DNA of 64,000 nucleotides from Lytechinus variegatus (taxonomy: Eukaryota; Echinodermata; Echinoidea; Temnopleuroida; Toxopneustidae). Location of the stretch: assembly GCF_018143015.1 (NCBI RefSeq), contig NC_054741.1:15933736-15997735 (forward strand), read 5' to 3'. Below the pieces are notes generated by a model that had not been told where the DNA came from, ran no database searches, and saw only the letters and a program-made list of their open reading frames with translations. Positions 13,630 to 38,080 of the stretch are shown here, one piece after another. Every line of letters begins with the position of its first letter. The stretch's first letter is position 1. The position numbers and the translations under genes were made by a program.

Positions 13630-13770
13630 AGCATTGTTGCATTAAAGTAAGTAATAAGATTTATTTATTTTATTTATTTACTTATTTCAAATATTTAAAA
13701 GAAGGGTAGCTCAACCAGCAACAAGCTGGTTTTCGTTGAGGCCCTTCGTGAACAAACACAAATATAAAAC
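13630..13770 (-). mobile_element. Probable LINE 3' end fragment (minus orientation)
   Basis: Read on the minus strand, the phrase CGAAAACCAGCTTGTTGCTG precedes CTACCCTTCTTTTAAATATT and an (AAATAA)n-like tail. This pattern is typical of an oligo-tailed LINE or SINE 3' end. There is no coding part. The family is not identified. Confidence 0.35.
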
Positions 13771-14448
13771 ATGGTAACATATTCAAATATAAACAAAGAA
13801 TAGAGCATAAATACTAATATTGAGAAAAAAAATGAAATGAAATGAGCATAATTAACTATGGAAAACAGAACAAATAAAATATGATACTGTACAGATGTTA
13901 CCTAAAACTAAACGAAAATATTATATACACATGAAAAGATCTAAATGTTACATTTGTTTCTCCAAATTAACTGTTGCCAGTTTCATTTGTATACTTTTAA
14001 TTCATATGTTTCATTTTATATTCTTATACTGACTGGATGGAGGTAAATTAGGGGTAGGGTCTATTCGTGTGACCTGTGAGAATTTAGCAAGACTTGTGGG
14101 TCATGGAATTTAGTTAACTTTTTCCAAACCCAGGCAGCACCTTCATCTCTATTCCTGGTTCTTTGTATTATGTCACGTATTTTTATGTAATTTTAATTTG
14201 ACTGTAATTCATGTATTTTGAAATGCCGAATAAATGATAATGATAATAAATTGTCGTGTCATCCAATTTACGAAAAAGGGTCTTCGCTTTAAGACTATGT
14301 GACTCACCGTGCCGCAGGAGCCTGGATTTGGAGCTCCAACTCGAAAGATATCGAGTACATTCGTTAATCTGATCTACGCTGCAATTGATACAGAATGTTT
14401 CCCTTGACACGATTATTGTCTTTAGCTAGACCAATCAACCATTTCAGG

Positions 14449-27179
<12,731 letters not shown>

Positions 27180-30100
27180 TTATATCCATAATCCAATTTC
27201 ACTCTTTAGTCTATACAAGAATACTGTATTGTATATTGTACCAAGGAGACAATGAAATGCAAATTAATTCATGTAGCTTCCAATCTCTAAAGAGGTACAA
27301 AAGAATTCACAGGTACACTGTAGCCTTTGGTGATGACCTGTGATGCTGCCAGTTTCATGGGGAAACTGAAAAGTGGTTGTGGTTGAAAATGGATAAGTGG
27401 GTATATCTCCAATTTTATTTGATCACAAAAATGTGGATATTGAACACATGACAAAATGTATCTCGGCTCAAAGCCTTAGTCTGTACTGAAATAGGGCAAA
27501 ATTTTGTTAACATTTTCAAAATGTGAAAACCCCTTAAAATTTGACAATGTTCACATCATCATAATTTACAAATTTCCACACACTTCCACATTACAAAAAA
27601 ATTGAATTTAGTTTGAGGAAATACATCTATTTGTGATGTAATGTGTCACAGTTGCGGCCAATCAAGTAATTTCAAATCATATTTCAGTCAATATTGCAAC
27701 ATTAATTTTTGCATTCCCCAGTAAAAGTTAGCAATGTATCTGCTTGTAATATCCGACCAAAGGCAGTGAAAAGTAATTATCATTACGAAAGCATATTTCC
27801 TATTTGATCTGGCCAATAAGTCTGTTATTTTTGTAGCAATCTTTTTCTACAATCTGCTACAAAAATCCAATGAAACTTATGCCTGACATATTTTATCCCT
27901 GCGGCATCAAAGTGGCTCTAAAGCGAATGTGTTGGATTGTTCTCCTTCACTTAAAGCTCCTTGATTGTACAAATAATGCACAGGTAGGGAGGGTGTTGAT
28001 GATGATGCAGTGCGCCCGAAATGAGATACCTCAAATTTGGTGTTTTAGTTTTGTGGGAGTATTGAAAATGAGTAATGATATACTTTGTATTCAGATGCTT
28101 CTGATAGGGAAATTAACACGTGTTTTTATGGAGAATTCAACACCATTTGGATATTGATCACCCAGAGTCGAACAAGATGTATGACTCGTAGACAGTGTGT
28201 AATGCCACTGGAAAATGCCTTTTGGTTTAACTCATTAAATCACTCTACCTGGTATTGCATGAAGCTTTGCTGTAGAATTTCTCGGTGCCAAGTTACATGT
28301 AGATTTCCCCAAAGATATCTCTGTATTTTCAATGCTTTCCGTGAGAGTCTGGGGTCAGCATATAACAATATACTCCCCATGAAAGCAGGTGCCCATCTGA
28401 TTTTAAGAACATGAGTTTTTATTTATCTAGATAGTTTGTATTTCAAATAGCTAAGCTGATGGGAATTCAAATGATTGTGAATCTGATTTGGTACCAACCA
28501 AAGATTAGTCACCAGTCGTGTGAAAGTCATACGTAATGTACAAACTGAGGGATTCATGAAACTCCTTCCTCTAATAAGATAGATTACGAATACGATATTT
28601 AATGAAACAACTCTAACTTGGTTTTATGTTGATTGTGCCAAGGAGCCATTTTATGTCAAATATCGTGCTGTACATTGAATTACATACAAAGATGATTTAA
28701 ATGATGTACAAAATATGTGAATAAAGAAAAGTAACAAATTAATTTGAGTTTTCTTGTTAGAGTGGAGGTTATATTTTATCATGAGAAAACTTTTGTCACA
28801 CCATTGAAGCTAATTCAAAGATAAACCATATGAAAAAAAAAACAGAAGTAGAAACTCCATATTGGTCAAAATAGAGATCTGAATAAATTGATCTTGGGCC
28901 CGGCAGCCACTGAGCAGTGCCAGATCAATATTGCTCTATCCCTAATTAACTGTTGAATGCCAAACAAGGTAGCAGCAGCAATCCTCTTTCACCATCTTAT
29001 AATGTCTTTCCTGTCCTTCCCATTGTGAGACAGATGCTCTACCAACTAAGCCAACACACTGGTTATGCCTGAATTATACCTGAAATAATATTTTCAATGC
29101 CATGCAATGCTGCAATGTTTTTATAGTTCTCAGAACTTGTGATTTAAAGAACATTGTAATAATATAGAATAATTTAATTCAATATATAATGCCTTTACTT
29201 TAGAAAAGGTATTCTACATGGACCAAATATATTATAGACTTTGGGACTACGAAATATAAAGAACTTTGTCGTGTCATATTTGAAGTTCGAGAGCCAGTAT
29301 GTATTGTATACATGTATGCATCTTGTATTTGATTGTTTGTAATGAATCATGATCAGAAATATAATGTAAATCTATATGAAAATACCCAATTTGTAATATT
29401 TCTGTGATCATTTGAGGTGTCCAGTATGTATATGATCAGTGTTATACCAGCCTTTAGCCAATCCACATAAAGAAAATAAATTCTAGTGGAGAAAATATGG
29501 CCCAAAATGCAATCAACGTATTAATCATTTCCAAATTTCACATTCATCTTAAACTTTAATCACACTTTACAATGTACAAACAAAAGAGTCACCAAAAGGT
29601 TAAGATAATGTACACCATACAGGTAATTTAAATGCATGGAATCAGTGATATTGTGTATTTGTTTAACAACATAAACTTTTAATTATGAAGAAAGCCTTGC
29701 CAGACTGACTGAAAAAAAAAACTTTTGTGGTGGGTTAAGTCATAGAATCAATGTACAATGTACATTTCTGAATTGCAAATTCAACCTAGATATTTCTGCA
29801 ATTGGACATCTTCATTAGAAAGTCCTGTCTTTTATAACTCAACATAGAAAAAAATGCAGACTCTTACACAAGGGTTTGAAGTTATACTTATTAAAGCTAA
29901 TGCAGTGGATCATACTACCAAAAAGTTTTCATAGATTATGTCATATCAAACGCAGTATTTTCTTAAAATTCATCGAACTTCCATCATAAAGGCACAAAAA
30001 CCTCCCCAAAAAAATATCAATTTCATTTCTCAAATCACTTCTTTTTTTTTGCAATACATGATTGATGACATTGGTTCACTAACAAAATACCAATGATGAT

Positions 30101-31258
30101 TCCATCTATGAAAAGTGTTTGTTAGTACTCGAATGGAAATAAAGGCAGGCAGTAACTTTATTTGAAATCAAAATTACTGATTCAGTTACCGGGAATAATT
30201 CCATTATAATTGCAATCCTTCCAGTCATACAGGACTAGAGTTGTTCAAGCCATGTGGTAAATTATTTCCTGAAAGATTTGGTGATAAAGGTTCCACCAAT
30301 ACTATTGGGCTTGGTTTCTATGTGACACATTGAGCCACTCAAATGGTTTGCCAGCTGGGTGCTCTTAGGCAGTGTATCTATTTGTTGCCATTTTAAATTT
30401 CCATTTATTTCGAAAGGTTTAGATATTGTTTATTTATGGATGAGATAGTTATTCAATCAGAAGTATATTTATTCATTGCAAGTATGTTCTTGATTTTGAT
30501 GTATTTTATTTATGCTAAACAACAATTCTCATTTCCACATAATTCTTTCATTTAACTTACGCTAAAAGTTTTAACCTACATCTGATCCTTATCTCATCAA
30601 AGTTCTATACCCATCCTTACCCCCGTTTTCTGATAAAGGAGCCATTACTGATTATTGTTGGAGCAAACTTTGTGTCACCATTATTCGTACTAAAATAATG
30701 CACCACTCCCAAATAAGTCGATTGGGAAGGTTATCTGTAAATAGCCAAAATGGTAATTTGTTCTTCAAAAGGTAAAATTTGAAAATAAGCTTATCTGAAG
30801 AAATGTGCTTCTTCACTGTCAAAATTGTAAATATAAATAGAAGATGAGGCATACAACAATCTTTGACACAACTTTTTCTCCGGATTGCTCACATGTTTCA
30901 CAAAGATTGTGCAGTGTGCACATCTCATGTTAGAGTGAGCCGGACCCCAAACTTCAAATCTTGTTTTCTCAATCTTTAAAGTCAGTCAGTGTCATCGAAT
31001 TTCTTCTACATTCAATAAAGTACTTAAGAGTGATATTGTTGGTCAACTTTGAAAAGTAATATCTATCTCACTTTAAAAAACTTAGGATGTGTTTTTTTTT
31101 CTTCAAGTTGAAATAAAAATCTCAAAATTAACTTTGGGCAACTTTTGCTGGTTTGGGTTGTACGAGTCACATTTATGATCCAACGTTCTCGAGACATCTC
31201 TTACATTAACAAAATAAAATATATGTACAACATGATAAACTGCAGTTGATTATAGCTG
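27180..31258. other. DHRS4 to TP53RK convergent spacer, mostly unique AT-rich DNA
   Basis: About 4 kb between the stop codons of two genes that face each other. The first 1.5 kb is probably the DHRS4 3' UTR: AATAAA at 28720-28725 is a plausible poly(A) signal, though unproven. A tRNA-derived SINE lies at about 28898-29070. No coding exon was recognised. The open frames at 27870-28414 have no resemblance I can name. Confidence 0.5.
28898..29070 (-). mobile_element. tRNA-derived SINE, copy 1 (decayed)
   Basis: Read on the minus strand, it starts with AGTGTGTTGGCTTAGTTGGT (A-box-like, with AGAGCATCTG following) and ends near GCACTGCTCAGTGGCTGCCG and GGGCCC. The same layout and end phrases occur at 56017-56205, which preserves both promoter boxes better. 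The B box is degraded here. Confidence 0.6.
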
Positions 31259-34200
31259 CTAGCCGACCATCACCCTCTTCCTGCCGCGTTGCCTTACTTC
31301 CTCCAACTTCTTCATCACATCACCAGACTTCTTGTAGTTCTCTGTATAGACATTAAGAACTCTCTTAAACAGCTCCTCAGTGTTTGGGTGTGAGCTTAGA
31401 AAAGCCCTCTCCAACACGTACAGATCCACCCCTTTGTCCTCCCACAGATGTGATATCTGGCTTAGTCCAAAATCGATCATGATCAGATGCGATTCCTCAT
31501 ACGGCTGACGTAGAAGCATATTTGAGGTCGTTAGATCGCCGTGGATGACATCCACACTATGCATAGATGCTAGGGTTGCTCCGATCTTAGACGCAAGTAA
31601 TACCAGTCTTTCGTCGTCGATAGATGCTCCGGAGCTCTGAATCTGTTGGATGTACTCGCGGACTGTAAGGGAGTCCTCTATGTATTCCATGTGAATAGAA
31701 TGAGTCTCATTGTCGACAAAGTATACCACAGGTGTAGTAATTCCTGTAAATTTGAAAGAGATATAGGCACGAAACTAGATATCAATGAAAAACACAAGGC
31801 TATGTCTGTACTCTATTTTCTATCAATTCCCTGTCATATCTGGGGTGTAATATAATGAGATACAATTCATATTTATGATAGATAACTTTTTATGCAACTT
31901 TTTGTACACTTAAAATCATGTTTGACAATATTTAAAGTTGGTTCAAAGATACAATCCCTGGTTTGCCCTGTCTCCAAAAAAAATCTTAAATATGTCTTAT
32001 TTTCTTATATGTTGCTTCCTGACTAATCTTCCTATATCGATCCCTTAGCCTAAATTACATTTGTGCATGTACAAAAATCATATCATGTGTGCAATTCTTG
32101 TTCAAGCTAAATTTTCTTCTCTCCACCTGCAATAAATATTAGGGCAGATCCAACTGCATAATAAAAAGACCAAAGAAAAGACCACACAGCTAGTTGATGG
32201 TCATGTACATCATGAAAAATCTTCATTTAGTTAATTAATGTAGAGATTCAAACATTGATGGCTGAAAATGAGAAATTGTGACTGGAAGTTGGATCACAAG
32301 ATTATGCGGTTTTACATAATCATGCCATTGTTCTAAATCAAACTAGAATTTAATTTGTCATGCGGACGAATTAGGTGGTCTGTCATGATTTGTCATTCAG
32401 TGTCGGCTGATGTATGAAATGAATCATTTAGATATCATTGATAATCTTGATCGTAGACATCTTAAGAATAAGTTTTGACCATTGCTAAATGTGATTATTG
32501 ATGTGGTGATGACAATCGTCAGACATACATCTTCAAACAGATACATACAAGATAGATGATTATACCTCACGGATCAACACGGCAATGCCGGCATGATCCG
32601 GGGAGGTCCGGGATAGTTTTGCCCCAGATGACTGTGAACACGGCATCAACACGGCAGCTTCACACGGATCTACATGGATCATGCCGGCAGAGCACGTCGT
32701 CAACACGGACCAATACGTCAGCAACACGGACCTACACGTCAGCTACACGGACCAACACATCAGCAACACGGACCTACACGTCAGCAATACGGACGAACAC
32801 GTCAAATGCGTTATCCATTGAGCTAGCATATTCCCCATAGAGATTACACGTAAGCAAATTTGAGAATTACAATTCCAATTTTGCAAGCGAAATACGGGCA
32901 TGATCCCGGCATCTGATCAAAAAATGGAGGGCATATTTTCGAAAGCTTAGAATCTCGGCTACAACATACTAAAAATTCAGGGAAAACTGACAAGAAACAA
33001 TGGAGATATAGCTCACGAAATAGAGGAATGTCGAATCTAGTTTTGAGAAAAGGTCATGTCCCATAGAGATTACACGCAAAATACATGTGATATGAAAAAA
33101 GTAATTATAATCTGTTTTATCTTGCTAAATTTAAACTTTTATACCTTTAAATTATCATAAAGGATCATGTAAGAAGCGGCAAAAAGAAAAAAAAAGTGAA
33201 AAAAAAAATTCATCTTGTTCACCCCAGGACTCGAACCCGCGCCCTTTAGAAAGCAGTCAAAGCCACGATATTCCCCATAGAGAATACACGTAAGCAATTT
33301 TGAGAATTACAAGTCCAATTTTGGAAGCGAAATACAGGCATGATCCTGGCATCTGATCAAAAAATGGTGGGCACATTTGCGAAAGCTTAGAATCTCAGCT
33401 ACAACATACTAAAAGCTTAAAGAAAACTGACAAGAAAAAATGGAGATATGGCTCACGAAATAGAGGAATGTCGAATCTAGTTTTGAGAAAAGGTCATGTC
33501 CCATAGAGATTACACGCAAAATACATGTGATATGAAAAAAAGTAATTATAATATGTTTTATCTTGCTAAATTTTAACTTTTATACCTTTAAATTATCATA
33601 AAGGATCATGTAAGAAGTGGCAAAAAGAAAAAAAAATTTAAAAAAAATTCATCTTGTTCACCCCAGGACTCGAACCCGCGCCCTTTAAGAAGCAGTCAAA
33701 GCCACGATATTCCCCATAGAGAATACACGTAAGCAATTTTGAGAATTACAAGTCCAATTTTGCAAGTAAAATACGGGCATGATCTCGGCATCTGATCAAA
33801 AAATAAAGGGCACACTTGCGAAAGCTTAGAATCTCAGCTACAACATACTAAAAGCTTAAAGAAAACTGACAAGAAAAAATGGAGATATGGCTCACGAAAT
33901 AGAGGAATGTCGAATCTGGTTTTGAGAAAAAGTCATGTCCCATAGAGATTACACGCAAAATGAGGAAAAATGACATGCCTCTTTTCATCGCTGTTTTACG
34001 CAATGATGCGTTTCTCAAAACGAATATTCATGTTTACTAAGGAGAAAGAGTACATTCTAAACTACAACATATCGAAATCTGGGCGAAAAACGATTTATAT
34101 TCGAGAAGTTACAACCAAATTTGCATAAATTTGATGACGTCATTTTTGAAAAAATGAAATTTTTAGTTTAGGCGCCATTTTGATGACGTCATGATATAAT

Positions 34201-35449
34201 TTAGGGACATTGATGACATGAATTCAAATCTACAACTCATACTCTATCGATATATGAAAAAAAAATTGGGGGTCAATGGACTATTTAAAGAGCTACAGTG
34301 AATTTTCAATAGGCATGTTTTTGCCCATATATGGCCTATAGTGAGAGCTCGCGCGCACACGTGCTGCAGACTTTAACGGGTGTTAATTTCGTTATTAATG
34401 GTCGTAGAAGGTTGATCAAGGTATCAAATTGTTCAGAATTTTATTATCAATGCAATGATGTAAAAAAAAACGGTGTTTCTGCGTTGCGTATAGGCGTTAC
34501 GCGCGGAAACGCGCGCGCATATGTGCGCGCGCACAAAATTTTGAAATGCTTAAAATGACCTAAAACGTACTCTCGTTTGGTCAAAAAGTGATTTTGAGCA
34601 TTTTGAAATTTTGACGCACGCGTACGCGCGCGTCGTGACCTCCAGGTGACCTTTGATGACATGACCTGATGACCCTTGACCTGAAGTTGATATGATGTAA
34701 ATATTGATAATTTTTGATAGTTGATTATGAAGATATGATTGATAATGTGATTTTACAAAATGGCGCCTAGATGACGTCATCATGACCTGATGACCTTGAA
34801 AAGCTTATTTTGACGTGTCCATGACAGATCCTATAAATGACATGAAATTCAATGAAATTGACTGAGTCCATTTTGAGATAACTTGGCGACAAGAAAATCC
34901 GTAAAAATAAATAAAGTAATAAAGAAATAAAAAGAAAATTCTGACGAAATTAAGAGGTGATCTGTCAAAGACAGACCACCTAAAGATCCCTCCTGTAATC
35001 TAATCTGTTGATGAAGTACAAATATTTCAAATGGATTTAATTTTTTTGTAAACTTGAAATTTGATAAAATCATAAAGATTTATTCAATGAGGTTTGAAAA
35101 ATAGAAATTGAGAGACTGTAGGTTGGGTGGCACAAAGTTATATTTCACACAATCATGCAATTGTTCCGAATAAGCTAATTGGCCTGATTAGAACATTCTC
35201 CCACTCACCAGCCTTCCTGCATTTGACAATAGTCCTGACCTCCTGACCAGTTCGTTTCTGTGATAGCTTAGCATCCAGCTTTGGGTGTCTGTAGGCTTTC
35301 TTGAATCTCTGCTTCACAATGGAGCTACGACCCATGAAGGTACTTCTGTAAATCCTAGCTTCCGCTCCCTGCTTCAAGAGATTAAGCTTGGACCTGGCTG
35401 GATGGTCTTCTTCCGGAGTTGATTTGCTTGATGTCACAGCCGATTCCAT
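31259..35449 (-). CDS. TP53RK: TP53-regulating kinase (Bud32/PRPK), KEOPS complex kinase, two exons
   Basis: Exon 1 is 35449-35209 (ATG at 35449, beginning MESAVTSSKSTPEEDHPARS) and exon 2 is 31743-31259. They are joined after a phase-1 GT-AG intron of 3.5 kb that splits the Gly codon in RKAG/ITTP. The product has 241 residues (human 253). Kinase landmarks: QGAEARIY at 27-34 (glycine-loop equivalent), catalytic Lys46 in IVKQRF, HGDLTTSN at 148-155 with catalytic Asp150, DFG at 171-173, and GVDLYVLERAFLSSHPNTE. The C-terminus RGRKRVMVG is the conserved basic tail of Bud32. Bud32 is the small atypical kinase/ATPase of KEOPS, which with OSGEP (Kae1), TPRKB (Cgi121) and LAGE3 makes t6A at position 37 of ANN-decoding tRNAs. 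The longer frame upstream of codon 1 (to 35575) has no similarity and is likely 5' UTR. The intron holds a tandem SINE-like array. Confidence is high because the whole length aligns. Confidence 0.96.
32565..32810. repeat. CACGG-rich minisatellite (about 21-bp units)
   Basis: From about 32697 to 32808, five units of roughly 21 bp of the form CAGCAACACGGACCTACACGT are in tandem. Neighbouring units alternate between ACCTACACGT and ACCAACACAT-like versions. Upstream, irregular CACGG/GCCGGCATGATCC phrases extend to about 32565. It abuts the tRNA-like A box on the minus strand at about 32812-32830 (TAGCTCAATGGATAACGC). A frame reading ThrArgThrAsnThrSer repeats is the minisatellite translated, not a gene. 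Confidence 0.75.
32833..33960 (-). repeat. Tandem array of a 440-bp tRNA-related SINE-like unit (2.6 copies)
   Basis: Unit starts (CCCCATAGAGA) fall at 32833, 33273 and 33712, giving periods of 440 and 439 bp. The third unit stops near 33960. Each unit contains two copies of CCATAGAGATTACACG-like sequence and, on the minus strand, a Pol III B box GGTTCGAGTCC (near 33229-33245 and 33665-33682) next to GGCTTTGACTGC. The first unit is preceded by the minus-strand A box TAGCTCAATGG. This looks like a tRNA-derived SINE or satellite that has been tandemly duplicated. The units are nearly identical, so the array is recent. It lies in the TP53RK intron. Confidence 0.75.
34130..34800. repeat. Inverted-repeat region with TGACGTCA sites and GC-alternating tracts
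   Basis: TGACGTCA occurs at 34135-34142, 34184-34191 and 34772-34779. TAGGCGCCATTTT (near 34169) is mirrored by AAAATGGCGCCTA (near 34758). Between them lie alternating purine-pyrimidine tracts (CGCGCGCATATGTGCGCGCG near 34510-34530 and GCACGCGTACGCGCGCGT near 34615-34633) and an internal hairpin. No coding content is seen. This is probably a repeat element with inverted ends in the TP53RK intron. Confidence 0.55.
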
Positions 35450-36543
35450 TTTTAAGGAACTACCCCAGTGATACTTTGTAGGGAAATACACACCTTTATG
35501 TACGAGATGAATGAAAGAAAGACAAATATCATTCAGCTCTTTTGACTGTGAACAGACACTCGTATTATGGATCATGCTACTTGATTGTCTACTGTAGATA
35601 ACTAGTAAGGACTAGATATATGGTATACAAATAACAGAGTTGTTGAGCTTGCAGCCAGCCTTGAGCCCCTTATTTTTTTCCAGAACTGTATAAAAACACA
35701 AACATTATTTTTAAAAATATATAACGACCTGCATCTGGTACATTAATGTAAACTTATCTTTGAAAAATCGTGAAATCTTAGCTCAAAATCGATAATTCTG
35801 ATCATCACCAACACAGAAAAGCACATGTGGGACTAGACCAAAGCTTTGGTCTCTGTTATATTGGTTGTTCTGCTGGGGCCCGTTTCTCAACACCTGGACA
35901 AGTTAGTCATATCTTTATCCATCAAGTTCCACCAACCATGGAGTTAGCTCCAATCTTACTAAACCCGTTTCACGAAATGCTTCCTAACTAAAATCCCTTG
36001 ATATCGATACCGTCGGTAGAAAGAGCAGCCTTACAAAAATGTAGTCACAAAATAGCATAATTTTTAAAAAGCAAAAATATGATAAAGCTGCAATTATTAT
36101 GATGAATATAGAAATACATCTAGTCAAACTAGCCCAGGCAAAATATGTACCATGCATGCCCAAACTATGAAGAATGGAATATTCGATTGCTGAGAAAATG
36201 AAATTATGAATAACTCATTTCCAGAGCCGGACCTGCACGCAATGTCTGGAAGTGAAAAATCACATGTGGACTTTGAGATGGGTACCCCCGGGATAGTAAT
36301 AATGGAAGTAAACCACAATAGTTTCTTTGTAAAATATTGATAATTATATGTTTATTTATGGTTCCAAACATCATCAAAATAAAGTTTAAAATAATTTCTT
36401 TAAATCTTTAGATACCAAAACACATGATTTGACAAAATTCTTTGCATAAATTAGGGATAGAATATATCAAAATGTTGATAAGAGAGAACAAATATGAGAC
36501 TAGTTATGGATGACCTGACGTGGTAGAATCTTTATCGATTTAA

Positions 36544-38080
36544 AGGGGAATCCAACCCAAATAAAAACTTGTTTTTATAAGGAAAAGAAAAATCAGACAA
36601 GTTGATAGCTGAAAGTTTGAACAATATTGGACAAACAACAAGAAAGTTAAGAATTTTTAAAAGTTGTAAATATTGCTAATCACTATACCCATGGAGACTT
36701 CAAATTGGCCACATATGGGATGTCATAGTGATGTAAGGCAAGGACTACTCTTCCATGTACTCCAATACATATTATGGCTAAATTGTCATTTTTCCCAAAA
36801 GTTTTATTTCAAATTATATTTTTCTTTCATGAGGACATAAACAATATACTATCTGGGTTATAATTAGATTACTGCCCCAGGGGAATGGGTACTTAAAGGA
36901 GACAAGTGGAATGCCTCTGGCCGTCTCACCTGCATCATGCGGTTCAATATAGCAGCAGTGCTCACTTTGAATACTACTCTAACTCGCACAAGATGTTCAG
37001 TGATACATGGTTACTCTTATTTCCCTTTTTTATGAACTAGACCAATAAACTTACAGAGATATGATGGTTATTCAACAAAAAACCCCAACATGGCCAAAGT
37101 TCATTGACCTTACATGACCTTTGACCTTGATCATGTGACCTGAAACTTGAACAGGATGTTCAGTGATACTTGATTACTCTTATGTACAAGTTTCATGAAT
37201 CAGATCCATAAACTTTCAAAGTTATGATGGTAATTCAACAGATACACCCAATTCGGCCAAAGTTCATTGACCTTTGACCTTGGTCATGTGACCTGAAACG
37301 CGCACAGGATGTTCAGTGATACTTGATTACTCTAATGTCCAAGTTTAATGAACTAGACCAATAAACTTTCAAAGTTATGATGGTAATTCAACAGATATCC
37401 CCAATTCGGCCAAAGTTCATTGACCCTAAATGACCTTTGACCTTGGTCATGTGACGTGAAACTCATGCAGGATGTTCAGTGATACTTGATTAACCTTATG
37501 TCCAAGTTCCATGAACTAGGTCCATATATTTTCTAAGTTATGATGACATTTCAAAAACTTAACCTCAGGTTAAGATTTCGATGTTGATTCCTCCAACATG
37601 GTCTAAGTTCATTGACCCTAAATGACCTTTGACCTTGGTCATGTGACATGAAACTCTAATAGGATGTTCAGTAATACTTGATTAACCTTATGGCCAAGTT
37701 TTATTAACTAGGTCCATATACTTTCTAAGTTATGACATCATTTCAAAAACTTAACCTCAGGTTAAGATTTGATGTTGACGCCGCCGCCGTCGCCGTCGGA
37801 AAAGCGGCGCCTATAGTCTCACTTTGCTTCGCAGGTGAGACAAAAACCACAAATCCCTGATAATAAAGTACATGGCCTATGGGAAAGTTGTCCTTGCCCC
37901 TTGTCATAATTTACTTACCCAGTTGCCAATTTGAAATCTACATAGTATTAGTGATCTCAATTTTAAAACAGCAATAACTTTCTTATTGCTTGTCCGATTT
38001 CTTTCAAACTTTCACCATTCTGTTTGATTTATTTTTCTCCTTCCCAACACACCATTTTATGGCCAAGGCTGGATTCCCCT
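36544..38080. mobile_element. Element B: TTAA-flanked MITE (AGGGGAATCCAACCC ends), inside element A
   Basis: The left end AGGGGAATCCAACCC and right end GGCTGGATTCCCCT (38080) are inverted, each flanked by TTAA (36540-36543 and 38081-38084). The related sequence at 14690-15295 has a single TTAA at this point, showing the pre-insertion state. It is non-coding. It shares the TTAA + AGG style with the family at 8067-9268 but differs in sequence. It is itself interrupted by element C. Confidence 0.8.
36907..37846 (-). mobile_element. Element C: GTCTCACC-ended repeat with four DR1 sites, copy 2, inside element B
   Basis: Reverse-oriented relative of 24193-25092. On the plus strand it begins TGGAATGCCTCTGGCCGTCTCACCTGC (read as two overlapping phrases) and ends GCAGGTGAGACAAAAA. 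It contains GGCGCCTATAGTCTCAC near the right end and about five diverged 150-165-bp tandem units. The DR1 sequence TGACCTTTGACCT occurs at 37115, 37268, 37431 and 37623. It is non-coding. Confidence 0.8.

Noticed and set aside
27870-28414. Two overlapping plus-strand frames (95 and 109 codons) after DHRS4
   Set aside because: They lie in the probable 3' UTR, have no similarity I recognise and no supporting splice sites.
32556-32840. Thr-Arg-Thr-Asn-Thr-Ser repeat frame
   Set aside because: It is the CACGG minisatellite translated. A repeat of 21 bases keeps any frame open.
32833-33960. Regularly repeated units that could suggest a CRISPR-like array
   Set aside because: Units are 440 bp, contiguous and nearly identical with no spacers, in a eukaryotic intron with Pol III boxes.
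34331-34662. Two overlapping frames rich in Arg and Ala
   Set aside because: They are produced by the alternating CG tracts and the hairpin and read on both strands alike.
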